From assembly GCF_000424585.1 (NCBI RefSeq), contig NZ_AUKE01000001.1, positions 1 to 64,000 on the forward strand: 64,000 nucleotides of DNA. Direction: 5' to 3'. Under the pieces are notes generated by a model that was not told the DNA's origin, did not search any database, and worked only from the letters and a program-made list of their open reading frames with translations. A program made the position numbers and the translations under genes. This stretch comes from Butyrivibrio sp. MC2013 (GTDB taxonomy: Bacteria > Bacillota > Clostridia > Lachnospirales > Lachnospiraceae). The number at the start of each line of letters is the position of its first letter. Positions within the stretch are counted from its first letter, which is position 1. This document shows, piece by piece, positions 9,036 to 18,805 of this stretch.

Positions 9036-10508
9036 TTAGAATCTGGCATAAATAAACGACGAGGAATCTCCGCCATAATCATGTATGACACCGATCAGTA
9101 TGATCACTATAAATGCAATATATACACTCCACCGTAAGGGTCTTGTCATTTTATTGAGGACTTCTGTAATACTTATTCCTTTTTCGTGGACAATATCCAC
9201 CAAAGCAATGAATATTATTTCTACCAGCAATATAATAAAGCGTCGCTGCTCCATCCCAAACAGCCATGAGCCCGACGAAACAGTAAGCCCTAACTGCATA
9301 TCTGTTAACATCAGTCGTAAAATTTCTAATCCCGAAGACAAAGAAGATGCTCTAAAGAATAACCACGCAAAATCCACCAAAGTAAAAGTGATCATTATCT
9401 GAAAAATCCTGCGAAGCCAATTATTACGCTGCACTTTATCAGTGCCACGAAAATGCAATCTGACAGGTTGTATAATACCTGCCAGAACCTGATAAATGCC
9501 ATGCAATAGTCCCCATGCAAGATAATGTACACCTGCTCCATGCCAGAAACCACTGACAATAAACGTAATGATCAAATTGACAGACTTACGAAGCTTGCCC
9601 TTCCTATTACCGCCCAAAGGGATATATACATAATCTCTAAGCCAGGATGACAAGCTTATATGCCATCTACTCCAAAACTCTGATATGCTGCATGAAAGAT
9701 ATGGCTGTTTGAAATTCTCAATCAGTTCAAATCCAAGGATCCTGCCTATGCCAAGAGCAATCAATGAATATCCTGCAAAGTCAGCATATAACTGTATAGC
9801 ATACATAATAAGAGCAAACAGCATAGCAGCGCCTGTCTGAGCTGTATGATCATCAAATGCCGCATTAACTATAAGCGCGCATCTGTTCGCTACCAACAGC
9901 TTCATGAAATATCCATACAGGATGGTAATAAAGCCTCTTTGAACCTTCTTCTCATCAAAAGATCCGGGCTCCCTGATCTGTCTGAGGAGGTTACCACTCC
10001 TCTCTATAGGTCCGGAAAGTATAGCAGGGAAGAAAGATATAAATAACGCATACTTGGCAATATTACGCTCAGGAACTGTATCTCCCCTATATACATCTAT
10101 CAAATAACCTATAATAGTCAGCGCATAAAAAGACAGGCCAATGGGCATCAATAATGTAAATAGCGTTGTGGATGGATCAACCGCTGCACCAAATATGTGC
10201 AGCAATCCACTTTTAAAATAATCAAAGAATTTAAATACAGATATGATGCTTATCAAAAGCACCAACGATAATGACAAAGCAAGAGTCCTACGTTTCCCTT
10301 TACCATCCGCACCATCTAAATGATGTGAAATCCCAAAAGAAAAGATAGTCAAAAGAAGCAGTACTGCTAAATAGCGCAGATCCTGGCAAACATAAAAAAA
10401 CAAGCTTGCAGCCAGGAGCCAAATGTATCTATACCTGGCCGCAATCAGCCAATTGACGCAAAATACTATTGAAATAAAGATAATAAACTCAAACGAGAAA
10501 AAAGTCAT
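9036..10508 (-). CDS. MBOAT O-acyltransferase (AlgI/DltB-like)
   Basis: 490 residues with about eleven membrane segments. The hallmark regions are present: FWSRWHISLSSWLRDYVYI (about 279-296), then PLGGNRKG, and FWHGAGVHYLAWGLLHG (322-338) with the catalytic histidine H323 in WHG. The family moves an acyl group from a cytosolic donor through the membrane to an extracytoplasmic acceptor or partner. The downstream SGNH protein is the likely partner, so the pair probably O-acylates the polysaccharide. There is no DltA or DltC nearby, so D-alanylation is unlikely. The ribosome site is weak, and an unusual double palindrome lies just upstream. Confidence 0.88.
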   Translation of the reverse strand: MTFFSFEFIIFISIVFCVNWLIAARYRYIWLLAASLFFYVCQDLRYLAVLLLLTIFSFGISHHLDGADGKGKRRTLALSLSLVLLISIISVFKFFDYFKSGLLHIFGAAVDPSTTLFTLLMPIGLSFYALTIIGYLIDVYRGDTVPERNIAKYALFISFFPAILSGPIERSGNLLRQIREPGSFDEKKVQRGFITILYGYFMKLLVANRCALIVNAAFDDHTAQTGAAMLFALIMYAIQLYADFAGYSLIALGIGRILGFELIENFKQPYLSCSISEFWSRWHISLSSWLRDYVYIPLGGNRKGKLRKSVNLIITFIVSGFWHGAGVHYLAWGLLHGIYQVLAGIIQPVRLHFRGTDKVQRNNWLRRIFQIMITFTLVDFAWLFFRASSLSSGLEILRLMLTDMQLGLTVSSGSWLFGMEQRRFIILLVEIIFIALVDIVHEKGISITEVLNKMTRPLRWSVYIAFIVIILIGVIHDYGGDSSSFIYARF

Positions 10509-10516
10509 TTGCTCAA

Positions 10517-10541
10517 GAATGATGCATCTGAATGATGCATC
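10517..10541 (-). repeat. Tandem 12-bp repeat, each holding the palindrome GATGCATC
   Basis: GAATGATGCATC occurs at 10517-10528 and again at 10530-10541, thirteen bases apart. Each copy contains the perfect 8-base palindrome GATGCATC. The pair lies 9-33 bases upstream of the MBOAT start, in its leader. It may be an operator or a slippage product; no function is proven. Confidence 0.5.
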
Positions 10542-10610
10542 ACATTATCCCCCAAAATAATTGAAAATAAGCACGGCCGAATACAATCAGGATTGATGTC
10601 GTTTTTTCAT

Positions 10611-11582
10611 TCATGTCTTTCCACCGAGAATAGGAACAAAGCAGTTAATACTATTCGCAATACAGCAACTTATCGCCGTAACCACCACCACAGACATAAT
10701 CAGCTCGATTCCCCATGGAACTGATACTAATGAAAATACTTTAAACATGACCGTTATAAGTGGTTTATGTACTGCGAATATAGCCATAGTATTTATACCC
10801 AAAAAAGATAGTACAGATTTATTAATTGGTGAAAACTCCAGTATTTTAGCCATCCCAAGGACCATCAGGCAACCGGAAACAGCAACTATAATGAATACTA
10901 TAGGGTTTCCAATAGACCTTTTGGCCATTAAAACATAACCATTATTGGTTGTATTATTGAGCCTATACAATTGGCTTCCTGCACATCCAAGGATGAATAA
11001 GACTATATATGTAGTAATACCTCTGTTGTGTTTTTCAATAAAAAAGCCATTAAATATATATCCAAATAAAATGAATGAACTTGCGAGAATACCAACATCA
11101 ATACACCAGGGATAGCCGTGATCCATACCTGGTAATAGTATAGCTATTACATAAAATATAAATGATATTATCGCTTGCAGGTAGATATTAGGAACAACAT
11201 TAATTACTATTTGGGAAATAATTACCGCTATAAGCATCGTCGGTAAAAACCAAAGAGAAGTGAGTGAGTTTGCAGAACCTAAAGTTTTATAGCTACCATA
11301 AAGAATGTAAAGAATATTCTTCCCGTTTAATTCTGAATATATCATAGCCCAAATAAAATAAGGGACTATAAGAACTTGGATTTTTCGTATGATAAACGAA
11401 AGATTTATCCTGGATTGTTTAAAAGCAAGTCCCGTAGCAAAGAAAAACAAAGGCATGTGAAATGAGTATATCCAGCTTTTTATCCCAAAATATGAGTTTG
11501 CAAAGTTGATATGGCCTATTATTACAAGTATAATTCCAATTGCTTTAATGTAATCAATATATTTTTTTCGTTCAGTTTTCAC
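10611..11582 (-). CDS. Acyltransferase-3 (AT3) membrane protein
   Basis: 323 residues, about ten membrane segments, read from a GTG at 11582 with GGAGGG six bases upstream. K13 and H24 in IKAIGIILVIIGH occupy the RX10H positions, with lysine in place of arginine as in many polysaccharide-locus members. SFHMPLFFFATGLAF follows, as usual in AT3 proteins that resemble WecH/OafA. It probably O-acetylates a sugar of the surface polymer. It begins the A/T-rich part of the locus and is last in the run of minus-strand genes from 13.9 kb down, with a 92-base gap to the nucleotidyltransferase. Confidence 0.83.
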   Translation of the reverse strand: MKTERKKYIDYIKAIGIILVIIGHINFANSYFGIKSWIYSFHMPLFFFATGLAFKQSRINLSFIIRKIQVLIVPYFIWAMIYSELNGKNILYILYGSYKTLGSANSLTSLWFLPTMLIAVIISQIVINVVPNIYLQAIISFIFYVIAILLPGMDHGYPWCIDVGILASSFILFGYIFNGFFIEKHNRGITTYIVLFILGCAGSQLYRLNNTTNNGYVLMAKRSIGNPIVFIIVAVSGCLMVLGMAKILEFSPINKSVLSFLGINTMAIFAVHKPLITVMFKVFSLVSVPWGIELIMSVVVVTAISCCIANSINCFVPILGGKT

Positions 11583-11674
11583 TTAGGGCCCTCCGCCTAT
11601 ATAGCAAAAATTCTTTCTTTCATAATAGGCCAGGATAAAAGTATAAACATCTTTTAGCAATTATGACATCCTAA

Positions 11675-12727
11675 TCATTTATCAGATAAATATTTATTTA
11701 CAATAGTTAAATATTCATCCCAATTTCCCATATCTACCCATGACTTTTCAGATACAGGAAATGCTCCAACTTTCTTATCATCATTTATAAGTTTATTTAT
11801 CAGATCGGGAACATTAATAAACTCTTCGTTCTGCAAATAGTCAAATATCTCAGGCTCCATAACATAAAAACCAGAATTAATCTGATAAATATAATCCGGT
11901 TTTTCGCGCATATTTTTTATCACTCCATCCACGCCTGTTTCAAGTGTTCCATATGGAATATGAATAGTCTTGATAGCGCTAACTACAGTGACAATGTTAT
12001 TATTTCGTTTATGATACTGAAGTAAATCATTCAAATCCAGATCCACCAAAGTATCACAATTAGTCAAGAAAAATGTTGTATCAATCTTGTTCTTCAGAAA
12101 AAATAAAGCCCCAGCTGTTCCAAGTGGTTTGGTTTCGTGTATAAAATCGACATTCCAACAGTCACGCTTAGAGAAAAAATCCTTAATTATTTCCATCATA
12201 TAGTTAAGCGAAATATAAAAATGATCAGCTCCTGCTTTCTGAAAATTTGACATTATCTCTTCAATTATTGTTTTGTCTGAAACCGGAATAAGAGGCTTAG
12301 GGATAACATTTGTAAGCGGAAGCAACCTTGTTCCCTTTCCTCCTGCCATAATAACAACAGGGCAATTAACTTTAACTATCTCCTTTGAATCATCAAATAA
12401 CTGATCCCATTCTATAACATCACACAATACACCATTATTATCAACAATAGGCATGCATTCTATCTTCTGCTCATGCATTTTCTTTTTGATTGTGTGGATA
12501 TCATCCCCCAGCATAGCATAAGTTATCTTAGCTCTTATTGATGTGCTTACAGGCAGAGAGAGATCCTGTTTTTTTAATATCGCACGCTGTATATCACCTA
12601 TGCTAATAACGCCTATAAATTTACCGCCATCACAGACTATTAACAGTTTACGATCAACTCTATCCATAATTGCTAACGAATCAATCATAGACGTATTTGG
12701 ATCAATAATAATCTCAGAATTAATCAT
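11675..12727 (-). CDS. CBS-domain sugar nucleotidyltransferase (PtmE-like)
   Basis: 350 residues. Residues 1-115 form two CBS repeats (INSEIIIDPNTSMIDSL..., AMLGDDIHTIKKKM...). Residues 122-345 are a nucleotidyltransferase with AGGKGTRLLPLTNVIPKPL (128-146), and TNCDTLVDLDL supplies metal-binding aspartates. The CBS plus NTP-transferase layout is that of PtmE, which activates glucosamine-1-phosphate with GTP at the start of the Campylobacter legionaminic acid route. Here it overlaps the aminotransferase gene by 8 bases and follows a 4,6-dehydratase, so it likely serves the same dideoxy-amino-sugar pathway. The nucleotide it uses cannot be read from sequence. Confidence 0.78.
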   Translation of the reverse strand: MINSEIIIDPNTSMIDSLAIMDRVDRKLLIVCDGGKFIGVISIGDIQRAILKKQDLSLPVSTSIRAKITYAMLGDDIHTIKKKMHEQKIECMPIVDNNGVLCDVIEWDQLFDDSKEIVKVNCPVVIMAGGKGTRLLPLTNVIPKPLIPVSDKTIIEEIMSNFQKAGADHFYISLNYMMEIIKDFFSKRDCWNVDFIHETKPLGTAGALFFLKNKIDTTFFLTNCDTLVDLDLNDLLQYHKRNNNIVTVVSAIKTIHIPYGTLETGVDGVIKNMREKPDYIYQINSGFYVMEPEIFDYLQNEEFINVPDLINKLINDDKKVGAFPVSEKSWVDMGNWDEYLTIVNKYLSDK

Positions 12728-13898
12728 TTCTCATTTCCTCAAATAATCCCTTTATTTCTTCTGAAACATAAAAGATATCTTCCTCTGTAATCTGGGTAGA
12801 TGAAGGAATATTCAGTATTCGTTCAGCATAGTAGCTTGCTTTAGTGATTTTGTATGTTATCTCATTACGATAAGGTCTTTGCTCATTTATAAGCCCCCAT
12901 ATAGCTCGAGTCTCAATCCCTTTTTCGCGTATTCTTTGTATAATCTCCTTCATAGGAGCTTTAATAACGTTGCGATTAATTTCAATAGAATAGAACCATT
13001 TATTAGATGATGTCCCCGGCCTAAACTCTTTAAGAGATGCATACTCGCAGTCTTGTAAATACTGCTTATACATATCATAATTATGTTGTTTTCTGAGAAC
13101 AAACTCAGGCAACTCTTCCAACTGCGCAACTCCCAATGCTGCCTGCAAATTGGTCATACGATAATTATACCCAACTTCATCATGTACATAAAAGACAGGA
13201 TCTGTCTTTGCTTGAGTTGATAAAAATCTGATATGATCAACCTTTTGAGGATCATTTGACGTTATGGCACCACCACCACCGGTTGTTATTATTTTGTTTC
13301 CATTAAAACTATAGCACCCAAAATCGCCAATTGTTCCTGCGAATTTTCCTTTGTACTCGCCTTCTGTATATTGTGTTCCTAAAGCTTCAGTAGCATCTTC
13401 TATAACTTTTAGGTTATATGTGTGCGCAATCTCCATAATCGCGTTCATGTCAGCCATATTACCAAAAACATGAACTACTATCATTGCCTTAACAGCCTTT
13501 CCCTGATACGACAACTGATTGCCATCCCAATGGCATTCTTCCTCACAAAAGCTTCTGAGCTTAATCGGGTCTATACAAAAGCTATCGTCACAATCAATAA
13601 AAACTGGTATGGCAGATTGATACTTAACAGGATTAACCGCTGCTATAAACGTTAATGGCGGTACAAGAACAACATCTCCCTGTCCAATTCCAGCTTCAAT
13701 TAAAGCCAAATGCAAAGCCGATGTACCACTTTGACATACTGCCACATTGGGAACCAATAAGTATTGAGCAAGAGCTTTTTCAAATTTGTTAACATAGCTA
13801 CCAACAGTAGATACAAATGTCGAATCCAATGCGTCATTAACGTATTTTTTCTCGTTTCCTTCAAAGTTCGGAATAGATAAGGGTATAAATTTAGACAT
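12720..13898 (-). CDS. DegT/DnrJ/EryC1 sugar aminotransferase (LegC/PglE-like)
   Basis: 392 residues from an ATG at 13898; a TTG one codon earlier is possible. FNGNKIITTGGGG holds the lysine (about K202) that binds pyridoxal phosphate, VIEDATEALG holds the cofactor aspartate, and SGTSALHLAL is the phosphate-binding loop. The opening FIPLSIPNFEGNEKKYV and FVSTVGSYVNKFE closely resemble LegC-type enzymes that put an amino group on C4 of a 4-keto-6-deoxy sugar nucleotide. Its neighbour is the 4,6-dehydratase that would make that substrate, with a 22-base gap, so the two form one biosynthetic unit. Confidence 0.88.
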   Translation of the reverse strand: MSKFIPLSIPNFEGNEKKYVNDALDSTFVSTVGSYVNKFEKALAQYLLVPNVAVCQSGTSALHLALIEAGIGQGDVVLVPPLTFIAAVNPVKYQSAIPVFIDCDDSFCIDPIKLRSFCEEECHWDGNQLSYQGKAVKAMIVVHVFGNMADMNAIMEIAHTYNLKVIEDATEALGTQYTEGEYKGKFAGTIGDFGCYSFNGNKIITTGGGGAITSNDPQKVDHIRFLSTQAKTDPVFYVHDEVGYNYRMTNLQAALGVAQLEELPEFVLRKQHNYDMYKQYLQDCEYASLKEFRPGTSSNKWFYSIEINRNVIKAPMKEIIQRIREKGIETRAIWGLINEQRPYRNEITYKITKASYYAERILNIPSSTQITEEDIFYVSEEIKGLFEEMRND

Positions 13899-13920
13899 CA
13901 ATTCTCATCTCCATTCATTA

Positions 13921-15126
13921 TTACATTTTGCCGTCAAGTGACTTACCTTTTTCTATGTGTTCGAAATTTGGCAAATACTCCTTGATTATATTTACTATAA
14001 TTTGCTTTGAATCCTTCCTGTCAAATGCTTGTACTAATTTATCTATCAATATACTTATTTTATGTTTATTTGGAACCGGCTTATCTATAATAACTCCCAA
14101 AGAAGAAAAACTCTTCAAATCAATAACCTCAGTATCAGTATAAAATTCCTCGTAGGCCTTCTCGCCGGATGTATCCGATCCAGAAAAATGCACAGGATAC
14201 TCAATACTACCGTGCCTTAATGCTTCAGCTTTATCAATTGCCTCTTCATCTGATTCACATTCCAATACGTCAAATCCGTGCGCTTTTAATAGTTCACGTG
14301 CAATATTATCAAAGGACATCATTTGTTTCGTTTCAAGTTTAGGAAAAAAAATACTTCTATTATCTCCAAGCATACAAGCCAGCATACAAATCTGTCCCGC
14401 TTCTTCTTGAGATACAAAAAACCGCTCCACATCATTTGGAGCTGACAAAGGTTGAAGCTTAGATATTCTCTTTAAAAAACCATCAGGAAGAGAACCATTG
14501 GAAAAAGCAACATTTGCAAATCTCGCAGTTTTTACCGGAAACCTATCCGAGTATGAAAAAATCAGATCCTCCATGATTCGTTTGGAGGCTCCCATTATAT
14601 TCACAGGGTTAGCTGCTTTATCAGTAGACACGCAGAAATAGTCTTGGGGTGGATATTCTGCCAAGAGATCCAAAAGGAAGCTTGCGTGGATTACATTATT
14701 TCGTAGTAACGCTTCAACACTATAGATGTCCTTTTCAGATCTAACATGCTTGTGCGCAGAAAAGTTGCCAACTATATCAAAACCTTTTCTATCGCGGAAC
14801 ATCTTCTCAAAAACAGTAGAAGCAAAATCCATAGGATAAGTTATATAATCATCGGGCACAAACATGCCCTTTGTAGACCTTAAATCCCTTGTCAGTTCAG
14901 CCAAAGAATTCTCATTTACATCTACCACAACCAGACACCCCGGCTTAAAAGGGAGAATAGCCTTAATAAATGAAGAACCAATCGATCCAGCCCCTCCAAT
15001 AACCAATACACTTCTACCGGAAATCTTTTCGATGAGAAGTTCTCTGTTTCGCTCAATATCTTCACGAAACATCGAAATATCCCTTTTAGTAACATATTCA
15101 TTTACAAACAAATCAACATTAAACAT
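13921..15126 (-). CDS. Nucleotide-sugar 4,6-dehydratase (FlaA1/PglF/WbpM-type)
   Basis: 401 residues, SDR fold. GGAGSIG at 44-50 binds NAD(P). STDKAANPVNIMGASKR (167-183) is the catalytic region: the usual tyrosine of YxxxK is methionine (M178) with K182, as in the WbpM/PglF SMK-type enzymes that convert UDP-GlcNAc to the 4-keto-6-deoxy product. It is a soluble form without the membrane domain of PglF or WbpM. About 100 extra C-terminal residues follow the catalytic domain, as in the long form often found beside LegC-type aminotransferases. AAGGTGACGTAA precedes the ATG. Product is likely UDP-4-keto-6-deoxy-GlcNAc. Confidence 0.87.
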   Translation of the reverse strand: MFNVDLFVNEYVTKRDISMFREDIERNRELLIEKISGRSVLVIGGAGSIGSSFIKAILPFKPGCLVVVDVNENSLAELTRDLRSTKGMFVPDDYITYPMDFASTVFEKMFRDRKGFDIVGNFSAHKHVRSEKDIYSVEALLRNNVIHASFLLDLLAEYPPQDYFCVSTDKAANPVNIMGASKRIMEDLIFSYSDRFPVKTARFANVAFSNGSLPDGFLKRISKLQPLSAPNDVERFFVSQEEAGQICMLACMLGDNRSIFFPKLETKQMMSFDNIARELLKAHGFDVLECESDEEAIDKAEALRHGSIEYPVHFSGSDTSGEKAYEEFYTDTEVIDLKSFSSLGVIIDKPVPNKHKISILIDKLVQAFDRKDSKQIIVNIIKEYLPNFEHIEKGKSLDGKM

Positions 15127-15136
15127 TTACGTCACC

Positions 15137-16573
15137 TTACTTATTTATTCTCTTTAATAGCGCAGGCGCTATTTTGTGAATGATCCATCTTAATGATCCT
15201 CTGTATTCAAAAATCACCAATATGTAACATAGCATTGCCAATATTATACTAAAAATATCAAAATCAAGAAAAGTGTTATATCCTGCAAATACTATGGACA
15301 CAAGAGTAACAAGAATTAGTTTTTTAATATTAAATCCAATATAAAAGCTCTTTTCCCCAAAATAAGTTCTTAATGCCAAAAACACAATATACGATATTCC
15401 GGTCGAAATTGCTGCTCCTTTTCCACCAATCAACGGAACCAGTATTGTATTACCAATAAAGTTAACAATGCATGCAATCAATGCAACGATTATATGTAAC
15501 GAACTTCTTTGAGTAAAATTTATACCCCCAACAGTAGTTTCTGAGATTGTATACATAATAGGCTCGAAAATCAAAAAGGGCATTATATATGCTGCATCTC
15601 TATACTTCGCCCCCAAAACAAAAACAAACACATCCTTAAATAATACAAGCGTGATGCCGAGTATAAACATTACTAATGTCACTGCTTCAAAAGCTCTCTT
15701 ATAGAATTCCTTATCTTCTGGATTTTGCGTATAATGCTCAATAGACTTTGGCGCCCATACAGTATTAAAGGATGACTGCACAACACTAAATAACGATATA
15801 AACATCATAGCAGAAGAATAAATACCAACTTCTCTATAACTACAGAAATGCTTAAGTGAAAGTTTATCCAAGCTCTGAAATAAAGTTGCAATTCCCGTGG
15901 ATAAAATAAAAGGAAAACTGTACTTAACTAACAGTTTTATTTCATCAACATCAACAGGTGAAGTTTTACCATAAAAACACTTCCATTGAGACAATAAAGC
16001 CAAGACAAGGCATACTGCAAAGGAGACAACAAGCGAAATAACAAGCGAATGTATATCTGACATTATTCGTATTTTCAACAAAACAATAGCCAACAGTACA
16101 TATGATAACTTCTGAGTCACATTAAGTATTGCATACAATGTATTATTATGATTCAATCTAACAGTCAGACTGCAAAAACGATAAATAACATTTATCATTA
16201 TATGAATAGCCAATAACGTTGTTACAGTCAGATCAAATTCTATAGGAATAATTTCTGTCACCGCTCCCGAAAGATATATACATAATACAACAAGCGAAAC
16301 AAGAGCTGGTAGTATAAGTACCTCTTTGATAAGCTTTCGTTTATAAGCTATATCCTCTGATCGATAATAAAATCTTACCAATCCCTGATCCAAGCCTAAA
16401 CACATAAAAATCATTGCCAGATTTGTATATAGCGTAAATATCGAAAACTGTCCATATTCAGTCGGATCCACTAATCTCGTAATAATTGGAGTGGTCAGTA
16501 AGCCCACTAAAAGATTCAAAAATGTACCCACTCCAACAGTAAATAATCCTTTAAAAAATGACTCTCGTTTCAT
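15137..16573 (-). CDS. Wzx-like polysaccharide flippase
   Basis: 478 residues from an ATG at 16573, ten bases beyond the stop of the upstream glycosyltransferase gene; the frame stays open to 16615 but that would overlap it. About 12-14 hydrophobic helices and an N-terminus FFKGLFTVGVGTFLNLLVGLL with TPIITRLVDPTEYGQFSIF fit the polysaccharide-transport (PST) flippases that move undecaprenyl-linked repeat units across the membrane. It lies between the amino-sugar genes and the glycosyltransferase at 16584, suggesting that those genes make one repeat unit. Specificity cannot be inferred. Confidence 0.85.
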   Translation of the reverse strand: MKRESFFKGLFTVGVGTFLNLLVGLLTTPIITRLVDPTEYGQFSIFTLYTNLAMIFMCLGLDQGLVRFYYRSEDIAYKRKLIKEVLILPALVSLVVLCIYLSGAVTEIIPIEFDLTVTTLLAIHIMINVIYRFCSLTVRLNHNNTLYAILNVTQKLSYVLLAIVLLKIRIMSDIHSLVISLVVSFAVCLVLALLSQWKCFYGKTSPVDVDEIKLLVKYSFPFILSTGIATLFQSLDKLSLKHFCSYREVGIYSSAMMFISLFSVVQSSFNTVWAPKSIEHYTQNPEDKEFYKRAFEAVTLVMFILGITLVLFKDVFVFVLGAKYRDAAYIMPFLIFEPIMYTISETTVGGINFTQRSSLHIIVALIACIVNFIGNTILVPLIGGKGAAISTGISYIVFLALRTYFGEKSFYIGFNIKKLILVTLVSIVFAGYNTFLDFDIFSIILAMLCYILVIFEYRGSLRWIIHKIAPALLKRINK

Positions 16574-16583
16574 ATAAGCACCA

Positions 16584-17690
16584 TCAGTTTTTATAGATTT
16601 TTCTCCAATCATCAATATAATAATCCCATGAGAGAAACCTACTTATTCTATCACGATTTTGTTTTGTCTCATTAACATACTTACTCTTGCTCTTCAAAAA
16701 GAGATTATCCTTAAGAATACATGTCAATGAATCAAAGTCCTTATATTGCAAATAGAATATATCCTCTTCAAGTTCAGGATAAGATAACCATTCAGGATTA
16801 ATAACAAGACTTCCACAATAAAGATGTTCGCACATGGTTGATGACAACACATCTGTTGGCTGAGCTTGAATAAATATATCTGTAATAGATGTAATATCTA
16901 TCAATTCATCAACAGTCAAAAATTCACGGAAGCACATTACAGAACAGCCTGTAGATAAAGCCTCTTTATAAACAGTATTTATGTATTCATCTCCGCCAGT
17001 CCCATATGTCATTTTTAAGAGTATATGGATGTTTCTCCTGTGTTGTTCATCCAAGGCTTTTATACTATCAATAACCTTAAGGTGTTGTTGTAACGGGTTT
17101 GAATTTTGTCCAATCGAGATAATTACTTTTTCCAATCCTATATTCAATTTTTTTCTGATATCTTTTTCTGAAAATTCATACTCCTTAAAACGTTCAAAAG
17201 AAGGTGAACCAAACTTAACGATTGAGCTTTTATTTATATATTTACTTCCGGTCATCTTTACAAATTTATCATTAAGCCTATTACCATTCAGAGCAATCTT
17301 ATCTGTCATTTTAAATGCCAGATGATAGGCCAGTCCAAATCGATTTTTCCTTAGTACATCACTTCCCCACGCCACCAAAACAGTTCTTTTACCAGCCATC
17401 TTCGCAATCGGCAATAAACATAAGTTCAAATCTGACAAAAACTGGAAAGTAATAAGCTCATAGTCATTAACTATCCTACTCATAAAAATAAAGACCGAAA
17501 GAATTTTTGCTAATTTTCTATTTTTTGTCTTAGGAGAAAAAACACTTATACCTTTTTCACTATAATATTCTTTAAACACCTTATTTCTAATTGAAACAAT
17601 GGCAATTCTATCATTAAAAGGAATCATGGTGTGTTCAATAAGAGTCTTCACCCATATCGAATCAGCATTCCCAACAACCAGTATTCTCAT
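16584..17690 (-). CDS. GT-B glycosyltransferase, distantly WecF-like
   Basis: 368 residues. The N-terminal ILVVGNADSIWVKTLI and mid-protein VAWGSDVLRKNR are GT-B features. The C-terminal half has SIGQNSNPLQQHLKVI, LLKMTYGTGGDEYI and STMCEHLYCGSLVINPEW. The layout of these segments recalls WecF-type Fuc4NAc transferases more than ordinary GT4 enzymes, though the likeness is weak and no EX7E motif is obvious. If right, it would fit a 4-amino-4,6-dideoxy sugar made by the genes just downstream. AGAGGAG lies seven bases before the ATG. Confidence 0.65.
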   Translation of the reverse strand: MRILVVGNADSIWVKTLIEHTMIPFNDRIAIVSIRNKVFKEYYSEKGISVFSPKTKNRKLAKILSVFIFMSRIVNDYELITFQFLSDLNLCLLPIAKMAGKRTVLVAWGSDVLRKNRFGLAYHLAFKMTDKIALNGNRLNDKFVKMTGSKYINKSSIVKFGSPSFERFKEYEFSEKDIRKKLNIGLEKVIISIGQNSNPLQQHLKVIDSIKALDEQHRRNIHILLKMTYGTGGDEYINTVYKEALSTGCSVMCFREFLTVDELIDITSITDIFIQAQPTDVLSSTMCEHLYCGSLVINPEWLSYPELEEDIFYLQYKDFDSLTCILKDNLFLKSKSKYVNETKQNRDRISRFLSWDYYIDDWRKIYKN

Positions 17691-17725
17691 TAAAGCTCCT
17701 CTTTAAATCCTTAGCGACATAAGAT

Positions 17726-18781
17726 CTATAGCTGAAACGCCTTATCTAGATATTTTGATAATTGATTAACTGTTTTGTTTACCCCCAGTTTATCAAATAG
17801 CATAAGTCGAAAACCATCTATTATACTACATATGATATAAATAAAAACAATACAGAATAATCCGTGAACAACTTGATATAATGAATTAATATATTTGGTA
17901 CTTCCCATGAATATCCAAAGTTTATCCCTGATCAAAACAAAACTATGAATAAAGAAAACTCCAAATGATGTTTTCCCCAAAAACGTAACCCATGGAGTAA
18001 TAGTAGAAAAAGCAGTTCTTTTATTATTCACAACCATAACAAATATTGCATATGATGCAATAAATACAGGAATCGAATTATATGCATACATTGATTTTTC
18101 TACAGCTGGAAGCCAAAACTTACATATCGGTAAAATTCCAATTGATACCATCATAAATACTGAGTATCTACAAGACAAGCAGACACTATATTTTCGAATA
18201 TAACCAGCCAATAAATACACAAAAGAAAACCAAAGAATGGAATACCCTTTTTTCACAATAAACGGATCCGAGCAATAGCCAATTGTTGGATATACACTAA
18301 AGAGAATAAATTGAATAATAAGAATTCGCTTAAAAACATCTTGTCTTATTGATCTGATAATTATATTTAATAAAGGGCTCACGAGCAGTATAGCAGCATA
18401 GCAGGTCACATACCAATTGCTTTTGCTCCCTATAATTGGAAAGACCTTAATAATATTTTCAAAATTAAGCTCAGAGATGTTTGTTAAAAAACAGAAAACA
18501 GATATACATGCAGAATAAAAAAAGATAGTTGTATAAAACGATATGAATCTTCTCCACGAATATTCTTTTACGCCAAGGTAATAACCGCTTATAAACATAT
18601 ATAGATTAACAGAAACATGACAGAAAGCCTCTATAATCCATATCAAATAAAATGACATACTAGTCTTATCAGTTAATTCAAGCACTTTTCCTTGATTAAG
18701 ATAATGTAAAAAAAGTATCATCAACATAGAAATGATTCTTAGTAATTCTATGTTATAGTTTTTTTCATGTTTGATTTGCAT
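17726..18781 (-). CDS. Acyltransferase-3 (AT3) membrane protein
   Basis: 351 residues, about ten membrane segments. R15 and H26 in LLRIISMLMILFLH make the RX10H motif, and CHVSVNLYMFISGYYLG is the second conserved block, giving the look of Wzy-adjacent AT3 proteins that acetylate capsule sugars. It lies between the PglD-like acetyltransferase gene (24-base gap) and the WecF-like glycosyltransferase (35-base gap) on the same strand. The ribosome site is poor, suggesting translation coupled to the upstream gene. Substrate is unknown. Confidence 0.82.
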   Translation of the reverse strand: MQIKHEKNYNIELLRIISMLMILFLHYLNQGKVLELTDKTSMSFYLIWIIEAFCHVSVNLYMFISGYYLGVKEYSWRRFISFYTTIFFYSACISVFCFLTNISELNFENIIKVFPIIGSKSNWYVTCYAAILLVSPLLNIIIRSIRQDVFKRILIIQFILFSVYPTIGYCSDPFIVKKGYSILWFSFVYLLAGYIRKYSVCLSCRYSVFMMVSIGILPICKFWLPAVEKSMYAYNSIPVFIASYAIFVMVVNNKRTAFSTITPWVTFLGKTSFGVFFIHSFVLIRDKLWIFMGSTKYINSLYQVVHGLFCIVFIYIICSIIDGFRLMLFDKLGVNKTVNQLSKYLDKAFQL

Positions 18782-18805
18782 TTTTGTCTTTTGACCGCCT
18801 TTAAA

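Noticed and set aside
9036-10508. DltB of the D-alanylation operon
   Set aside because: No DltA, DltC or DltD-type neighbour with the expected arrangement; the SGNH partner fits O-acylation better.
11675-15126. Complete legionaminic acid pathway
   Set aside because: NeuB, NeuC and a CMP-sugar synthetase are not found in the window, so only a partial set is claimed.
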